Of a DNA stretch of 64,000 bases, positions 45,330 through 63,197 are shown piece after piece. Position 1 is the first letter of the stretch. Every line of letters starts with the position of its first letter. Location of the stretch: NCBI GenBank assembly GCA_947172415.1, contig OX359195.1, positions 2,778,501-2,842,500 on the forward strand, given 5' to 3'. The DNA comes from Chondrosia reniformis. Lineage: Eukaryota > Porifera > Demospongiae > Chondrillida > Chondrillidae. The translations under genes and the position numbers were made by a program. The notes beneath the pieces are model-generated. The model ran no database searches. It had not been told where the DNA came from and saw only the letters and a list, made by a program, of their open reading frames with translations.

Positions 45330-46895
45330 TGATGAGTTGAGAGTAAAGCTTCTAAGGTCATGATATATCAGTATGATGAGCCGAGAGTAAAGCTTCTGAG
45401 GTCCTGATATACCGGGAAGCAATGATGAGCCGAGAGTAAGCCTCTGAGGTACTGATATAAGAGGAAACTATGATAGCCGAGAGCTATGATGAGCCGAGAG
45501 TAAAGCCTCTGAGGTCCTGATATACCAGGAAGCGATGATGAGCTGAGAGTAAAGCCTCTGAGGTCCTGATATACCAGGAAGCAATGATGAGCTGAGAGTA
45601 AAGCCTGTAAGGGCCTGATATAAGAGGAAACTATGATAGCCGAGAGCTATGATGAGCCGAGAGTAAAGCCTCTGAGGTACTGATATACCAGGAAGCGATG
45701 ATAAGCTGAGAGTAAAGCCTCTGAGGTCCTGATATACCGGGAAGCGATGATGAGCTGAGAGTAAGCCTCTGAGGTCCTGATATAAGAGGAAGCTGTGATA
45801 GCCGAGAGCTATGATGAGCCGAGAGTAAAGCCTCTGAGATCCTGATATACCGGGAAGCTATGATGAGCTGAGAGTAAAGCTTCTAAGGTCCTGATATACC
45901 GGGAAGCAATGATGAGCCAAGAGTAATTATATAAGCCTCTGAGGTCCTGATATAAGAGGAAACTATGATAGCCGAGAGCTATGATGAGCCGAGAGTAAAG
46001 CCTCTGAGATCCTGATATACCGCGGCCGGGAAGCTATGATGAGCTGAGAGTAAAGCTTCTAAGGTCCTGATATACCGGGAAGCAATGATGAGCCAAGAGT
46101 AATTATATAAGCCTCTGAGGTCCTGATATAAGAGGAAACTATGATAGCCGAGAGCTATGATGAGCCGAGAGTAAAGCCTCTGAGGTCCTGATATACCAGG
46201 AAGCGATGATGAGCTGAGAGTAAAGCCTCTGAGGTCCTGATATACCGGGAAGCGATGATGAGTTGAGAGTAAGCCTCTGAGGGCTTGATATAAGAGGAAG
46301 CTGTGATAGCTGAGAGCTATGATGAGCTGAGAGTAAAGCATCTGAGGTCCTGATATACCAGGAAGCGACGATGAGCTGAGAGTAAAGCCTCTGAGGTCCT
46401 GATATACAGGGAAGTGATGATAAGCTGAGAGTAAAGCCTCTGAGGTCCTGATATACCAGGAAGCGATGATGAGCTGAGAGTAAAGCCTCTGAGGTCCTGA
46501 TATACCGTGAAGAGATGATAGCCGAGAGCTATGATGAGCTGAGAGTAAAGCATCTGAGGTCCTGATATACCGGGAAGCTATGATGAGCAGAGAGTAAAGC
46601 CTCTGAGGTCCTGATATACCAGGAAACTATGATAGCCAAGAGCTATGATGAGCTGAGAGTAAAGCATCTGAGGTCCTGATATACCGGGAAGCTATGATGA
46701 GCAGAGAGTAAAGCCTCTGAGGTCCTGATATAAGAGGGAGCTATGATAGCTGAGAGCTACGATGAGCCGAAAGTAAGGCCTCTGAGGTCCTGATATACCA
46801 GGAAGCTATATTAGCCGAGAGCTATGATGAGCCAAGAATAAGGACTCTGAGGTCCTGATATATACTGGGAAGCTATGATGAGCTGAGATTTAGCC
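45330..46895. repeat. 49-bp satellite array
   Basis: About thirty imperfect units share GATGAGCTGAGAGTAAAGCC, then TCTGAGGTCCTGATATACC and GGAAGC. Simple units repeat every 49 bp (46208 to 46257 for example). A longer variant with AAGAGGAAACTATGATAGCC plus GAGAGCT recurs about every 0.2 kb in the first half, a mild higher-order pattern. No gene. Confidence 0.95.
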
Positions 46896-47626
46896 TCTAG
46901 AGTTCCTTGAGTTTGCAGTAAATGAGGGGTGAAACATCTGATTGACCATGGTATACACCACATCACAAAAGATACAATCTCACCTAATCATTTTCCCTTG
47001 ACTTTAAATTCACACAATGTCTTTGAAAGATAGAGTTAGAATCTAGTATAACTTAAATGAGAGGACGGCCATATATTACTGAACAAGGCCGGTGGACCAG
47101 TGGAGGTCTGCTACCTTGTACTTTCACATCAATCTTCTAGCAACCAGTCCCATGTGGGTGAAGGGTCTACCTTTTATGGCCTCCCTCTCTATGTTTTTTC
47201 TGATGTCCTCTTTTTTCTGGTAATAAGTAAATGTGAATTGATATTTAATAACTTGCGAAATGTTTGGTTTCATACATACATATATACAAAAGATATATAA
47301 GTACAATTGGTATCCCCCATGCAGTATGAGTTGGAAGACATGAGCACTTAATGAGGGGACACTCCACCACTGAGAGGGAGGAGTCAAGGGCAGCTCCATG
47401 CCTAACCCACAGAGTATGGGGCAGGTGAAGGAATAGCTTCTCCAGGGGGTGCTGAGGGAGGAGCTGCATCCTCAGAGGAATGAAGGATGGGTGGACTGAA
47501 GGTTCTGCTTCAGCAAGAACTTGAGGAGGTATATAGATTTGGAGGTGTGGTTTGTTGGATGCTCTGGAGGGGTGTGGTAGTTGCCCTGGTGGGTGGAGCC
47601 AAGAAGTTACATAATAATGTATTCAT
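46896..47626. other. Intergenic, no gene recognised
   Basis: Between the satellite and the LRR fragment. Short frames on both strands lack motifs. Nothing else stands out. Confidence 0.4.
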
Positions 47627-47860
47627 TTAATGGTCCACCATGATCCTCAGTTCCAATTCTCTGAGATTCTGATTGGCTGCTGCTCCCTTTAGAATGCTCC
47701 TGCAACGTTTTTCCATTTCGTCGTTCAGAAACACCACCATACCTTTCAACCTCTCTAGTGTAGCATTCTCCTTGACAGCTTGTTCAACTAATTTCAAGAC
47801 TTCTTCTTCAGAAACATCCTGAATATTCTGTAAAAGTGTATCCAGAACAATTAAATGCAT
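47627..47860 (-). pseudogene. LRR-like gene fragment
   Basis: Open frame of 77 residues with NIQDVSEEEVLKLVEQAVKE, NATLERL and ANQNLRELELRI, clearly the same exon as at 1440-1753 (+). It ends earlier than that copy and has no partner exons, so it is a fragment. A 5' remnant repeats at 43590-43735. Confidence 0.55.
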
Positions 47861-48119
47861 ATACTGTACAAAAATAAGTGATTATAATTACCTATAGTCT
47901 TTAAAACACTCAGAGGTCATACATGGACAAACTAACCTAACCTTTGCAACATCCAGAGATTGGATATACTTTTAACAAGTTACTATTTACTACATGTACA
48001 GTGATAGTCACGTGTACCTCATGCAGGCTTGTATCTCACAGTTATATATATAACATTCCTTTTTGTGTGACATTGCAATCGTCAATATCGTATGGACAAA
48101 TTTCATCACGTAATCAAAG

Positions 48120-55249
<7,130 letters not shown>

Positions 55250-56374
55250 TTGGAACAGAGGACATACGTACATGCTATGTGGCATTGTTTTTTTGGTGAC
55301 TAGCTATAGTTTGGCTTTGTATGAACTTGATTTAAAATGTGTAGCAGCCTTAATATATTAATAATGAGAGCTTCCTATACAGCTGTGTACAGTTAGTGAT
55401 CCTATAGGAATAGCATTTAAATATTGTATACTCAAATTATGATCACAACTTGCATGCACACTGTGTACAGTGTGCAAATTTTTCAATGAATTTAAAACTG
55501 CCAGATCTAAATAATTATTCTTATGCATCTACAGATGCTGTGATCCGTGTGCAGAGACCATGCACCCCTAGATGTGGGATAAGAACCCTCTACCAGCTTG
55601 CACCACTATGAAAGCTGTATATACATACTGTATATACTGTATATATTATATACTTCCAATATGTTGAATATATATATATATAAAGGGGCAATTTGAAATT
55701 ACGTTATACATATTAGGTGGAATCATTTAGTGCTATATACTCTTTTATAGGGTAATTATATGTACAAGTTGTATATAATTTAATCCCTTACAGATCACCT
55801 CCTTGTATAATTATATAGCAACGTCTACAAGATAATCCTATTGCACTTAATTACATACTGTCTAATCTTTACTCTTGTGAAGAGCTTATACATTTTGTTA
55901 CAAATGTTATAATTCCATGACATACGTATATAGGATGTTGTATATAATCTAACACAAAATGTCTAGATCATATCTTACATGCTATTTATTCAGAATTGAG
56001 GCCTAGGCCTATATAGGGGAATAAACGTAGTGAGAGCTTTAGATGAGGACACAATTGGTGTCTCTTTCGGCTTCTGTTTCAGTTCAAAAATGTTGCTTTC
56101 AGTATAAAGTTTTATTCAAGTCACTTTCATCACATGCATATTATGTACTTGAGGATGTTTTCCATTTCATAACTCTTGTATTGAAATGGCATATTAACGT
56201 ATATATTACAAGGCAAACAATCTATAAACACTTTTAAGTATAATATACTACAGAATTTAGAAATATTAAAGTCTAAACATGCATGAATAACCATTATATC
56301 CTGGATCAGTTGCTAACTATATACCACACTAGCCTTTCTTGCTTAGTTACATACTATTAGGTTGACTGTTGTAA
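55250..56374. other. Intergenic after the P450 gene
   Basis: Contains the likely 3' UTR of the P450 gene and, at 55975-56055, the 3' half of a family A element in reverse (CCTATATAGGGGAATAAACG, then AGTGAGAGCTTTAGATGAGG). No gene is recognised. Confidence 0.5.
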
Positions 56375-56592
56375 TTCAAAGTACCCAAATCTCCAGAAGT
56401 TCAGTAAGACATCGTCATTACCTCTTCCTTCGAATTCATTACCACACCACCTGACTTCTAAATTTTCTTGATTTGATGCAATCTCATGAGAAAACCAACC
56501 ATATCTTGTACAGGACAGTGCAGTACTTGATACACACTGCTGTCCATCCCACAGAGGATCCTCCCAAACAATCCTGTTTTCTTGATCGACTA
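56375..56592 (-). pseudogene. Fragment of the secreted Cys-rich gene family
   Basis: Minus-strand reading gives RIVWEDPLWDGQQCVSSTA, SCTRYGWFSHEI and NLEVRWC, the C-terminal third of the protein at 6524-7417. In the family frame the end reads LLEIWVL then TGA. A frameshift in the last 40 bp separates the upstream frame from that end. No upstream part is present, so it is a 3' fragment about 49 kb from the intact gene and on the opposite strand. Confidence 0.8.
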
Positions 56593-56792
56593 CTACTTCG
56601 CGTCACTCACCTTTTAATCTCTATGTGTGTGACATAAAACGTGTCGTTAACTGCGAAAGATTATTTACACTATTTTATGATAAATGCATTGCGTAAGTGT
56701 ATCAATACGTATTTCTCACGTGACCAAATGTACCAAATCTGACCAAAAATAAACACCAACAGTACATATCATTGGACATGAAAATAAAGTCA

Positions 56793-57346
56793 TCACTGAA
56801 CCAGCCTGACGTTCTCGAATCGATCTAAAGACATTTCAACCTAAGAAAGAAAAACAAAGAGACAAGGACCAAATTAATGCTTGACTGATGAACACACATA
56901 TTTTAAGGAAGCTTTAGCCAATTAAGTCCATTAGTCACACAAGCCTGTTCTGCTGATAGAGTAGAGACAAACCTCCTTCTGAAACTCAGCTGGTTCTATC
57001 TCTCCCTCTCCCTCCCCTTCCTGCACCAAGGCAAACTTGCCTTGCTGCATCTTTGACTCTGTAAACAGAAGGAAGAAAATTGTCCCTTTTAAAACCCTTT
57101 AAAATAGCACTTGTCATGGAAACAGTAACTGTCCTACTAAAGGTGATGTCTCAGAGAGCAACAGAAGGTATAGGACAAGCAGAAATGAGGAATGGCTTGC
57201 AGTACCAGGCCTTTCTCCTTCTCCCTCTGAAGGGTTGCCTCTGTATAGCTGATCTTGACTGTCTTTGTCTCCTCGCTGACAGAGAGCACTACGGCCTCCT
57301 TATAATCTGACAGTGTAGAGGTGTAGTCTGAGGCCATCTCCAGGAC
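56793..57346 (-). CDS. COIL: Coilin C-terminal (Tudor-like) domain, last three exons
   Basis: Exons on the minus strand: 57206-57346, 56973-57056 and 56793-56840 with stop TGA. The product ends VLEMASDYTSTLSDYKEAVV, later GKFALVQEGEGE, and VEMSLDRFENVRLVQ. This follows the C-terminal domain of coilin, the Cajal-body scaffold, where LLE-x-TSDY, SDYKEG and PGKFDLVY occur in the same order with similar spacing. The N-terminal coilin part and the start codon are not in the 600 bp before the TRIM-NHL gene. Upstream exons are either beyond that gene or lost. All three junctions keep phase, which argues for a working gene with the TRIM gene nested in an intron, but a truncated copy is possible. Confidence 0.65.
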
Positions 57347-57954
57347 CTAACACACAGTACAGAGTGACACATCATGAGAACAAGATCCAGTGTTGGATCA
57401 ACATTACTAGCATATATATATCACTTCTATGTTTGGGCGCATCATGTATATACTAAGTAGGGATCGATTGAATGAATTGAATCGAATGAATTGGCGTTTA
57501 GAAAAGCATGCAAAAACCATCATGCTCAATAATAACGTTATCGCTCTCGCTTCTACAAAAGAATACAGCTCGGAAAATTTAGAGTATTTTCGCTTAAAAA
57601 GTAAATAGTCCGAAAGCTTTTTTCATTTTTTAGTTACAGGGCAAAGGAAGATGAAGATAAAGAAGAAAAAAATGGGATATTTCAAAGTTCGTTCATTTGC
57701 TTGCCTTAAAGGCCAGTTTATTGCATGGCTGGTCTATTTTTAACTATATATACATAGCTTTTTTCGGCGGTTTTCAGCCTATATCGGATTTTCGCTCCTA
57801 TAGGTAAAACGCAACAACCAGTACCATCACTACATAGAGAGTACTACCGTTCTCTCTGATAATATCCAAAATTAAAACGAAAAATGTTAACTTTAAATAA
57901 TTTTGAAGCTATATATTACAAAGCAGTGATCAAGAAAGCATGTCTTTATATCAG

Positions 57955-60159
57955 TCAGAGTACTAGTACAACAATTCTCTTGTTTCTACTGTCAGCAATA
58001 TAGAGATTTCTTTCACTGATAGCAAGACTAAGAGGTAGGGACAACCCAAGATTATCAACTTCACCAACACAATGTCCATCTGGTCTGAAGATGGAGATTT
58101 TGTTACCATAACGTGATGCAACTATTATGTGTCCTTCACTTGTGACTGCTATACCAGTGGGGCTCTTGACAATGTCTTCACCAAACTGTCGGATGTACCG
58201 TCCATCCTGACCATGTACTTTAATGCAATGATTGATATTGTCACTGATGTACACTAATCCATCTGGTGATATACAGAGCTGCCAGGGAAATTTAAAGCAA
58301 CCTGCTCCAATGCCATATGAACCAAAGCACCTTAGGAACTGACCATTCTCTGTAAATACAGATATTCTATGATTGCCACTTTCTGCTATAAAAAGGTGTC
58401 CCTCCTCATTGATTGCCACTCCTTTCGGCCTGCTTAATTGACCTAGCTTTGACCCTTGACCTCCAAACTGACATACTAGCTGACCAGTTGGAGTGTAGAT
58501 CTTGATAACATGGTTGCTACGGTCACTAATGAAAATGTTACCAGATTTGCTGAAAGTTATCCCATTGACATAGCCACAACCATGCTTAAATCTTCTTGCA
58601 ATTTGACCTGCCCTGTTAGTAACAAGGATTTCTTTGGTATCTTGATTTGCAGAATACAACATTCCATCTGATCCACAAGCTACTGCATAGCATGCTCCAC
58701 CAATCTTAATCTCTTTTTGGATTTCATTCATCTTCTTAGCATCCAATGGCTTAGCAACCTTCACCTCCAATGGACTGCCCGCTACGTGGTGACCTCCGAT
58801 GGTCACACTCAGCATACATTCGAGTGATGGAACACTCTTAAAGTGTACCTCATATGTGCCATCTCTCTTGTCTGTTATCTTACCTCTCAGAGGAACACCT
58901 GCTGTCACAGGACAAAGGACAGCCAACACCTTTTCTCCTCCTCTGTACTCATTGCCTCTCTCATCTTTTGTGGTGACTTTGAAGGAAAACTTCTTCTTCT
59001 TCTGTATGTTAACAAAGGCAGCACCATCTTTATCCTTCTTCAACCCTATAATACTACAGTTTGGTGGATGTGCCTGCAAGCAGACTCCTCCAAATGAAGA
59101 CAACGTCTTCTCTGTTTCGGATTGATTGGAAGAGATAAACTGGACAGATGGGTGAATGTAGCAAGATGGCTGAGGACTATGTCCAGTAAGTTCATACACT
59201 CGTTTGACCACAGTCTTGGTCAAGTACAGCTGTTCTTCTTTTCCTCCATTTGAAAATATGTCTTCTGAAAAGGAAAGAAACTCCTCCCACTTCTTCATTT
59301 TAACTTGAAGCACTTTTTTCTGCTTGACAAGAGCTTTTCTTCCCCTTTCTTCTTTTTTCCTCACTTCACCAACAAGACTATCACATCTTCTAGTTATCAT
59401 GGCAATTAGCTGTTCCTTCATTGCAAGGATCTCTCCTACAGCATCAGCGGACTGCTGTTGGAGACTAGCTTCACTGGCCTCCACTTCCTGAAGGGCATTG
59501 CGCAATGCCTTTGTCTGTCCCCTGGCAGACAGTACACACTGTGTCAGAGTGCTCCTGTTTAGCTCTCCCAGTTTGTCATTGATGAAGGACCAACTGTGAG
59601 TCTTGTGGCCACCAACAGAATGACATACGGCACAGATCATCTGTTGACAGTCGTGACAGTATAGCTTCTTCTTTTCGTTGTGTTCTGCGCATTGGAAAAT
59701 ATCTTCTTTTGTAGAGCCACCTTCTAAGGTTTCATTAATCGATTGCATTTGATGTCTCTTAAACATTTTCTTTGATCTGTGAAGATCTACACACTCTTGG
59801 CAAATAAAGAAATCACAGTCTGAGCAGTAGCTCACGGCTGCCCTCTTCTCTTCGTGCTCCTCTTGACAGACCACTCCTTCCTTCTGATACTGACTACTCA
59901 CTGTCTTCCTCTGAGCAAAGGGATGGCTTGGAAGATCACTAGGAGGGATGGAGAACACTTCATCACAGATCTCACAGGTCACTCCTTGTTGGAGCATCTT
60001 CTCCTGACACTCTACCTTCTCACACAAGGCTAAGGAGTGCAGACAAGGTAGACATTTAAGCTCTTCTACTCTCACTTCACAACTGACACAAGAGAGACTG
60101 AGATTAGTTGATGGAAAAGAAAAACTAGAAGTGGCTGGAACCTCTGGAAGTTCAGCCAT
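57955..60159 (-). CDS. TRIM-NHL protein (RING, B-boxes, coiled coil, filamin, NHL)
   Basis: Single exon, 734 aa from ATG 60159; the upstream in-frame extension begins with GTG and is not used. Order: RING-like zinc site near residue 25-70 (CVSCEVRVEEL, LPCLHSLALC, CEICDEVF), B-box 1 (CSDCDFFICQECVDLH), B-box 2 (CAEHNEKKKLYCHDCQQMIC), coiled coil (~220-310), filamin-type Ig (GAAFVNIQ to SPLEVKV), and about six NHL repeats (FGGQGSKLGQLSRPKGVAIN, LFIAESGNHRISVF) closing the propeller at the C-terminus. This is the layout of TRIM2/3/32/71-type ubiquitin ligases that also bind RNA through NHL. Orthology to one vertebrate member cannot be claimed. Retrogene-like lack of introns is common in this family. 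Confidence 0.93.
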   Translation of the reverse strand: MAELPEVPATSSFSFPSTNLSLSCVSCEVRVEELKCLPCLHSLALCEKVECQEKMLQQGVTCEICDEVFSIPPSDLPSHPFAQRKTVSSQYQKEGVVCQEEHEEKRAAVSYCSDCDFFICQECVDLHRSKKMFKRHQMQSINETLEGGSTKEDIFQCAEHNEKKKLYCHDCQQMICAVCHSVGGHKTHSWSFINDKLGELNRSTLTQCVLSARGQTKALRNALQEVEASEASLQQQSADAVGEILAMKEQLIAMITRRCDSLVGEVRKKEERGRKALVKQKKVLQVKMKKWEEFLSFSEDIFSNGGKEEQLYLTKTVVKRVYELTGHSPQPSCYIHPSVQFISSNQSETEKTLSSFGGVCLQAHPPNCSIIGLKKDKDGAAFVNIQKKKKFSFKVTTKDERGNEYRGGEKVLAVLCPVTAGVPLRGKITDKRDGTYEVHFKSVPSLECMLSVTIGGHHVAGSPLEVKVAKPLDAKKMNEIQKEIKIGGACYAVACGSDGMLYSANQDTKEILVTNRAGQIARRFKHGCGYVNGITFSKSGNIFISDRSNHVIKIYTPTGQLVCQFGGQGSKLGQLSRPKGVAINEEGHLFIAESGNHRISVFTENGQFLRCFGSYGIGAGCFKFPWQLCISPDGLVYISDNINHCIKVHGQDGRYIRQFGEDIVKSPTGIAVTSEGHIIVASRYGNKISIFRPDGHCVGEVDNLGLSLPLSLAISERNLYIADSRNKRIVVLVL

Positions 60160-60256
60160 TTTATTTGGTAATGTAATTGGGATCACGTGACTTTTTAATG
60201 AGGGAGGAGCTAAATATAATTATCAAACTATTCGCTAAGTAAACAGTATAAAACTA

Positions 60257-60846
60257 CAGTGTAGTCCATATAATTCGTGTCCGGGTCATTTGAAAGTTTG
60301 CGTAATTAGAAGAATCCGTATATTCCCCGTATTTCAGCCATATAAAATTTCGAACGGACAATTTCGTTAGTTCGAAAAATAGCTTTTGTTTCACCTTAAT
60401 TTCTAGAATGAAAAGAGGCAGCTACCAATCTTTATCCATAAGGAAAAAGCTCGAAATAGTAGACCGCTTTGAAGCGACATATATCTGGACTGTGTACGCA
60501 ATCTTTTGACACGTATTGATTTGACACCTCGGTAATTCCGCATACGCGTCCTGTACACCTAAGCTTTATCTCGCATTCTTTTAACCACAATGTTTACTTA
60601 GACTCGTAATTTTGACAAATCACAATTTTTTAATCTCGCATTCCCGATATACGATACTTTACTAGACATTAACTACTAATGCCAACAGTACTTATAATTG
60701 ACTGTTATAACTAACTTCCTTTCAGTAGAAATTGTGTTTAATGCATATATATTTGATTTTGATAAAATACTGCCATTTCAAATTTTCGCCTAATTCAAAT
60801 TTTTATTATCGAATTCTGAGATTTGAATTATATGTGGACTACACTG
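60257..60846. mobile_element. DNA transposon/MITE with CAGTGTAGTCCA ends
   Basis: The 590-bp element starts CAGTGTAGTCCATATAATTC and ends in its inverse (GAATTATATGTGGACTACACTG). TA lies on both sides (60255-60256, 60847-60848). No transposase is seen. It inserted between the TRIM-NHL gene and its copy. Confidence 0.8.
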
Positions 60847-61079
60847 TATTCACTAAGTAAACAGTCTAAACTTATATACGTATATACCTATATATTTACA
60901 TGTTTATTAAAATCAGGGTACATACTTGACATGTGTCTGTATTTCAATTGTACAGTATATTGGCAGTATAAAGTATTAATATCAGTATCTAGGAATTAAT
61001 GGAACTATGCCATGGATTTAGTTTAGTTTCATTTAGTGAGTTTGTTTGTTTTCAACTTCAGAATGAGAATAATTGAATA

Positions 61080-61165
61080 GTTCAATGATAACCTCGTTTC
61101 TAGTGTCAGCAATATATAAAGAGTGTCTCCCCATCACTGATAGCAATACTCTATCAGATGTGTAG
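61080..61165 (-). pseudogene. Tiny third remnant of the TRIM-NHL 3' end
   Basis: CTAGTGTCAGCAATATATAAAG and CACTGATAGCAATACT correspond to the last ~25 codons of the TRIM-NHL gene (CTACTGTCAGCAATATAGAG and CACTGATAGCAAGACT). It lies just 3' of the larger copy, so the locus has been duplicated at least twice. Confidence 0.6.
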
Positions 61166-61303
61166 ATACGTAGTTCTTTGATATAATCTGATTTTGAGTT
61201 TTTATCAATTAAGGTTTAAATTAAATATAAACTTTACAAAGTTACATATAATATTGAAGCTATTACAAAGTAGTAATCTATAAAGCATATCTTGTTATAT
61301 CAG

Positions 61304-63197
61304 TCAGAGTACTAGTTCAACAATTCTCTTGTTTCCAAAGTCAGCAATATATAGATTTCCTGCACTGATAGCAAGACTATGAGGACGGTTCAACCAAAGA
61401 TCAACTTCACCAACACACTGTCCATCTGGGTGAAGATGGAGATTTTGTTAGAACTGCATGATGCAACTATTATGTGTCCATAAATTGTGACTGCTATACC
61501 AGAGGGGCTCTTGACAATGTCTTCACCAAACTGTCGGATGTACCATCCATCCTGATCATGTACTTTAAGCAATGATTGGTATGGTCAGTGATGTACACTA
61601 ATCCATCTGGTGATATACAGAGCTGCCAGGGAAATTTAAAGCAACCTGCTCCAATGCCATATGAACCAAAGCACCTTAGGAACTGACCATTTTCTTTAAA
61701 TACAGATATTCTATGATTGCCACTTTCTGCTATAAAAAGGTGTCCCTCCTCATTGATTGCCACTCCTTTCGGCCTGCTTAATTGACCTAGCTTTGACCCT
61801 TGACCTCCAAACTGACATACTAGCTGACCAGTTGGAGTGTAGATCTTGATAACATGGTTGCTACGGTCACTAATGAAAATGTTACCAGATTTACTGAAAG
61901 TTATCCCATTGACATAGCCACAACCATGTTTAAATCTTCTTGCAATTTGACCTGCCCTGTTAGTAACAAGGATTTCTTTGGTATCTTGATTTGCAGAATA
62001 CAACATTCCATCTGATCCACAAGCTACTGCATAGCATGCTCCACCAATCTTAATCTCTTTTTGGATTTCGTTCATCTTCTTATATAATATCCAATGGCTT
62101 AGCAACCTTCACCTCTAATGGACTGCCCACTACGTGGTGACCTCCGATAGTCACACTCAGTATACATTTGAGTGATGGAACACTCTTAAAGTGTACCTCA
62201 TATGTGCCATCTCTCTTGTCTGTTACCTTACCTCTCAGAGGAACACCTGCTGTCATAGGACGAAGGACAGCCAACACCTTTTCTCCTCCTCTGTACTCAT
62301 TGCCTCTCTCATCTCTGGTGGTGACTTTGAAGGAAAACTTCTTCTTCTTCTGTATGTTAACAAAGGCAGCACCATCTTTATCCTTCTGCAACCCTCTAAT
62401 ACTGCAGTTGGGTGGATGTTCCTGCAAGCAGACTCCTCCAAATGAAGACAATGTCTTCTCTGTTTCGGATTGATTGGAAGAGATAAACTGGACAGATGGG
62501 TGAATGTAGCAAGATGGCTGAGGACTATGTCCAGTAAGTTCATACACTCGTTTGACCACCATCTTGGTCAAGTAAAGCTGTTCTTCTTTTCCTCCATTTG
62601 AAAATATGTCTTCTGAAATGGAAAGAAACTTCTCCCACTTCTTCATTTTAACTTGAAGCACTTTTTTCTGCTTGACAAGAGCTTTTCTTCCCCTTTCTTC
62701 CTTTTTCCTCACTTCACCAACAAGACTATCACATCTTCTAGTCACCATGGCAATTAGCTGTTCCTTCATTGCAAGGATCTCTCCTACAGCATCAGCGGAC
62801 TGCTGTTGGAGACTAGCTTCACTGGCCTCCACTTCCTGAAGGGCATTGCGCAATGCCTTTTGTCTGGCCCTTGGCAGACAGTACACACTGTGTCAGAGTG
62901 CTCCTGTTTAGCTCTCCCAGTTTGTCATTGATGAAGGACCAACTGTGAGTCTTGTGGCCACCAACAGAATGACATATGGTACAGATCATCTGTTGACAAT
63001 CATGACAGTATAGCTTCTTCTTTTCGTTGTGTTCTGCGCATTGGAAAATATCTTCTTTTGTAGAGCCACCTTCTAAGGTTTCATTAATCGATTGGATTTG
63101 ATGACTCTTAAACATTTTCTTTGATCTGTGAAGATCTACACACTCTTGGCAAATAAAGAAATCACAGTCTGAGCTCTTCTCTTCGTGCTCCTCTTGA
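61304..63197 (-). pseudogene. Frameshifted, 5'-truncated TRIM-NHL copy
   Basis: Roughly 95% identical by eye to 57955-59870, with 3' flank included (the TCAGTCAGAGTACTAGT context), so it arose by DNA duplication rather than retroposition. It lacks the start codon, RING and part of B-box 1. An extra T near 62860 shifts the frame in the coiled coil, a 4-bp insertion near 62085 shifts it between filamin and NHL, and a 1-bp loss near 61570 breaks the last NHL repeats. It cannot make a full protein. Confidence 0.9.

Noticed and set aside
45979..46553. Long minus-strand frames rich in a YQDLRGF-like repeat
   Set aside because: Product of the 49-bp satellite; neighbouring units break the frame and the period is not a multiple of three.
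45330..46895. Possible CRISPR-like array
   Set aside because: Units are contiguous and similar throughout, with no unique spacers, and the genome is animal.
58799..59125. Plus-strand frames inside the TRIM-NHL gene and its copy (also 62168-62473)
   Set aside because: Shadows of the minus-strand coding region; they are low in complexity and recur only because the gene is duplicated.
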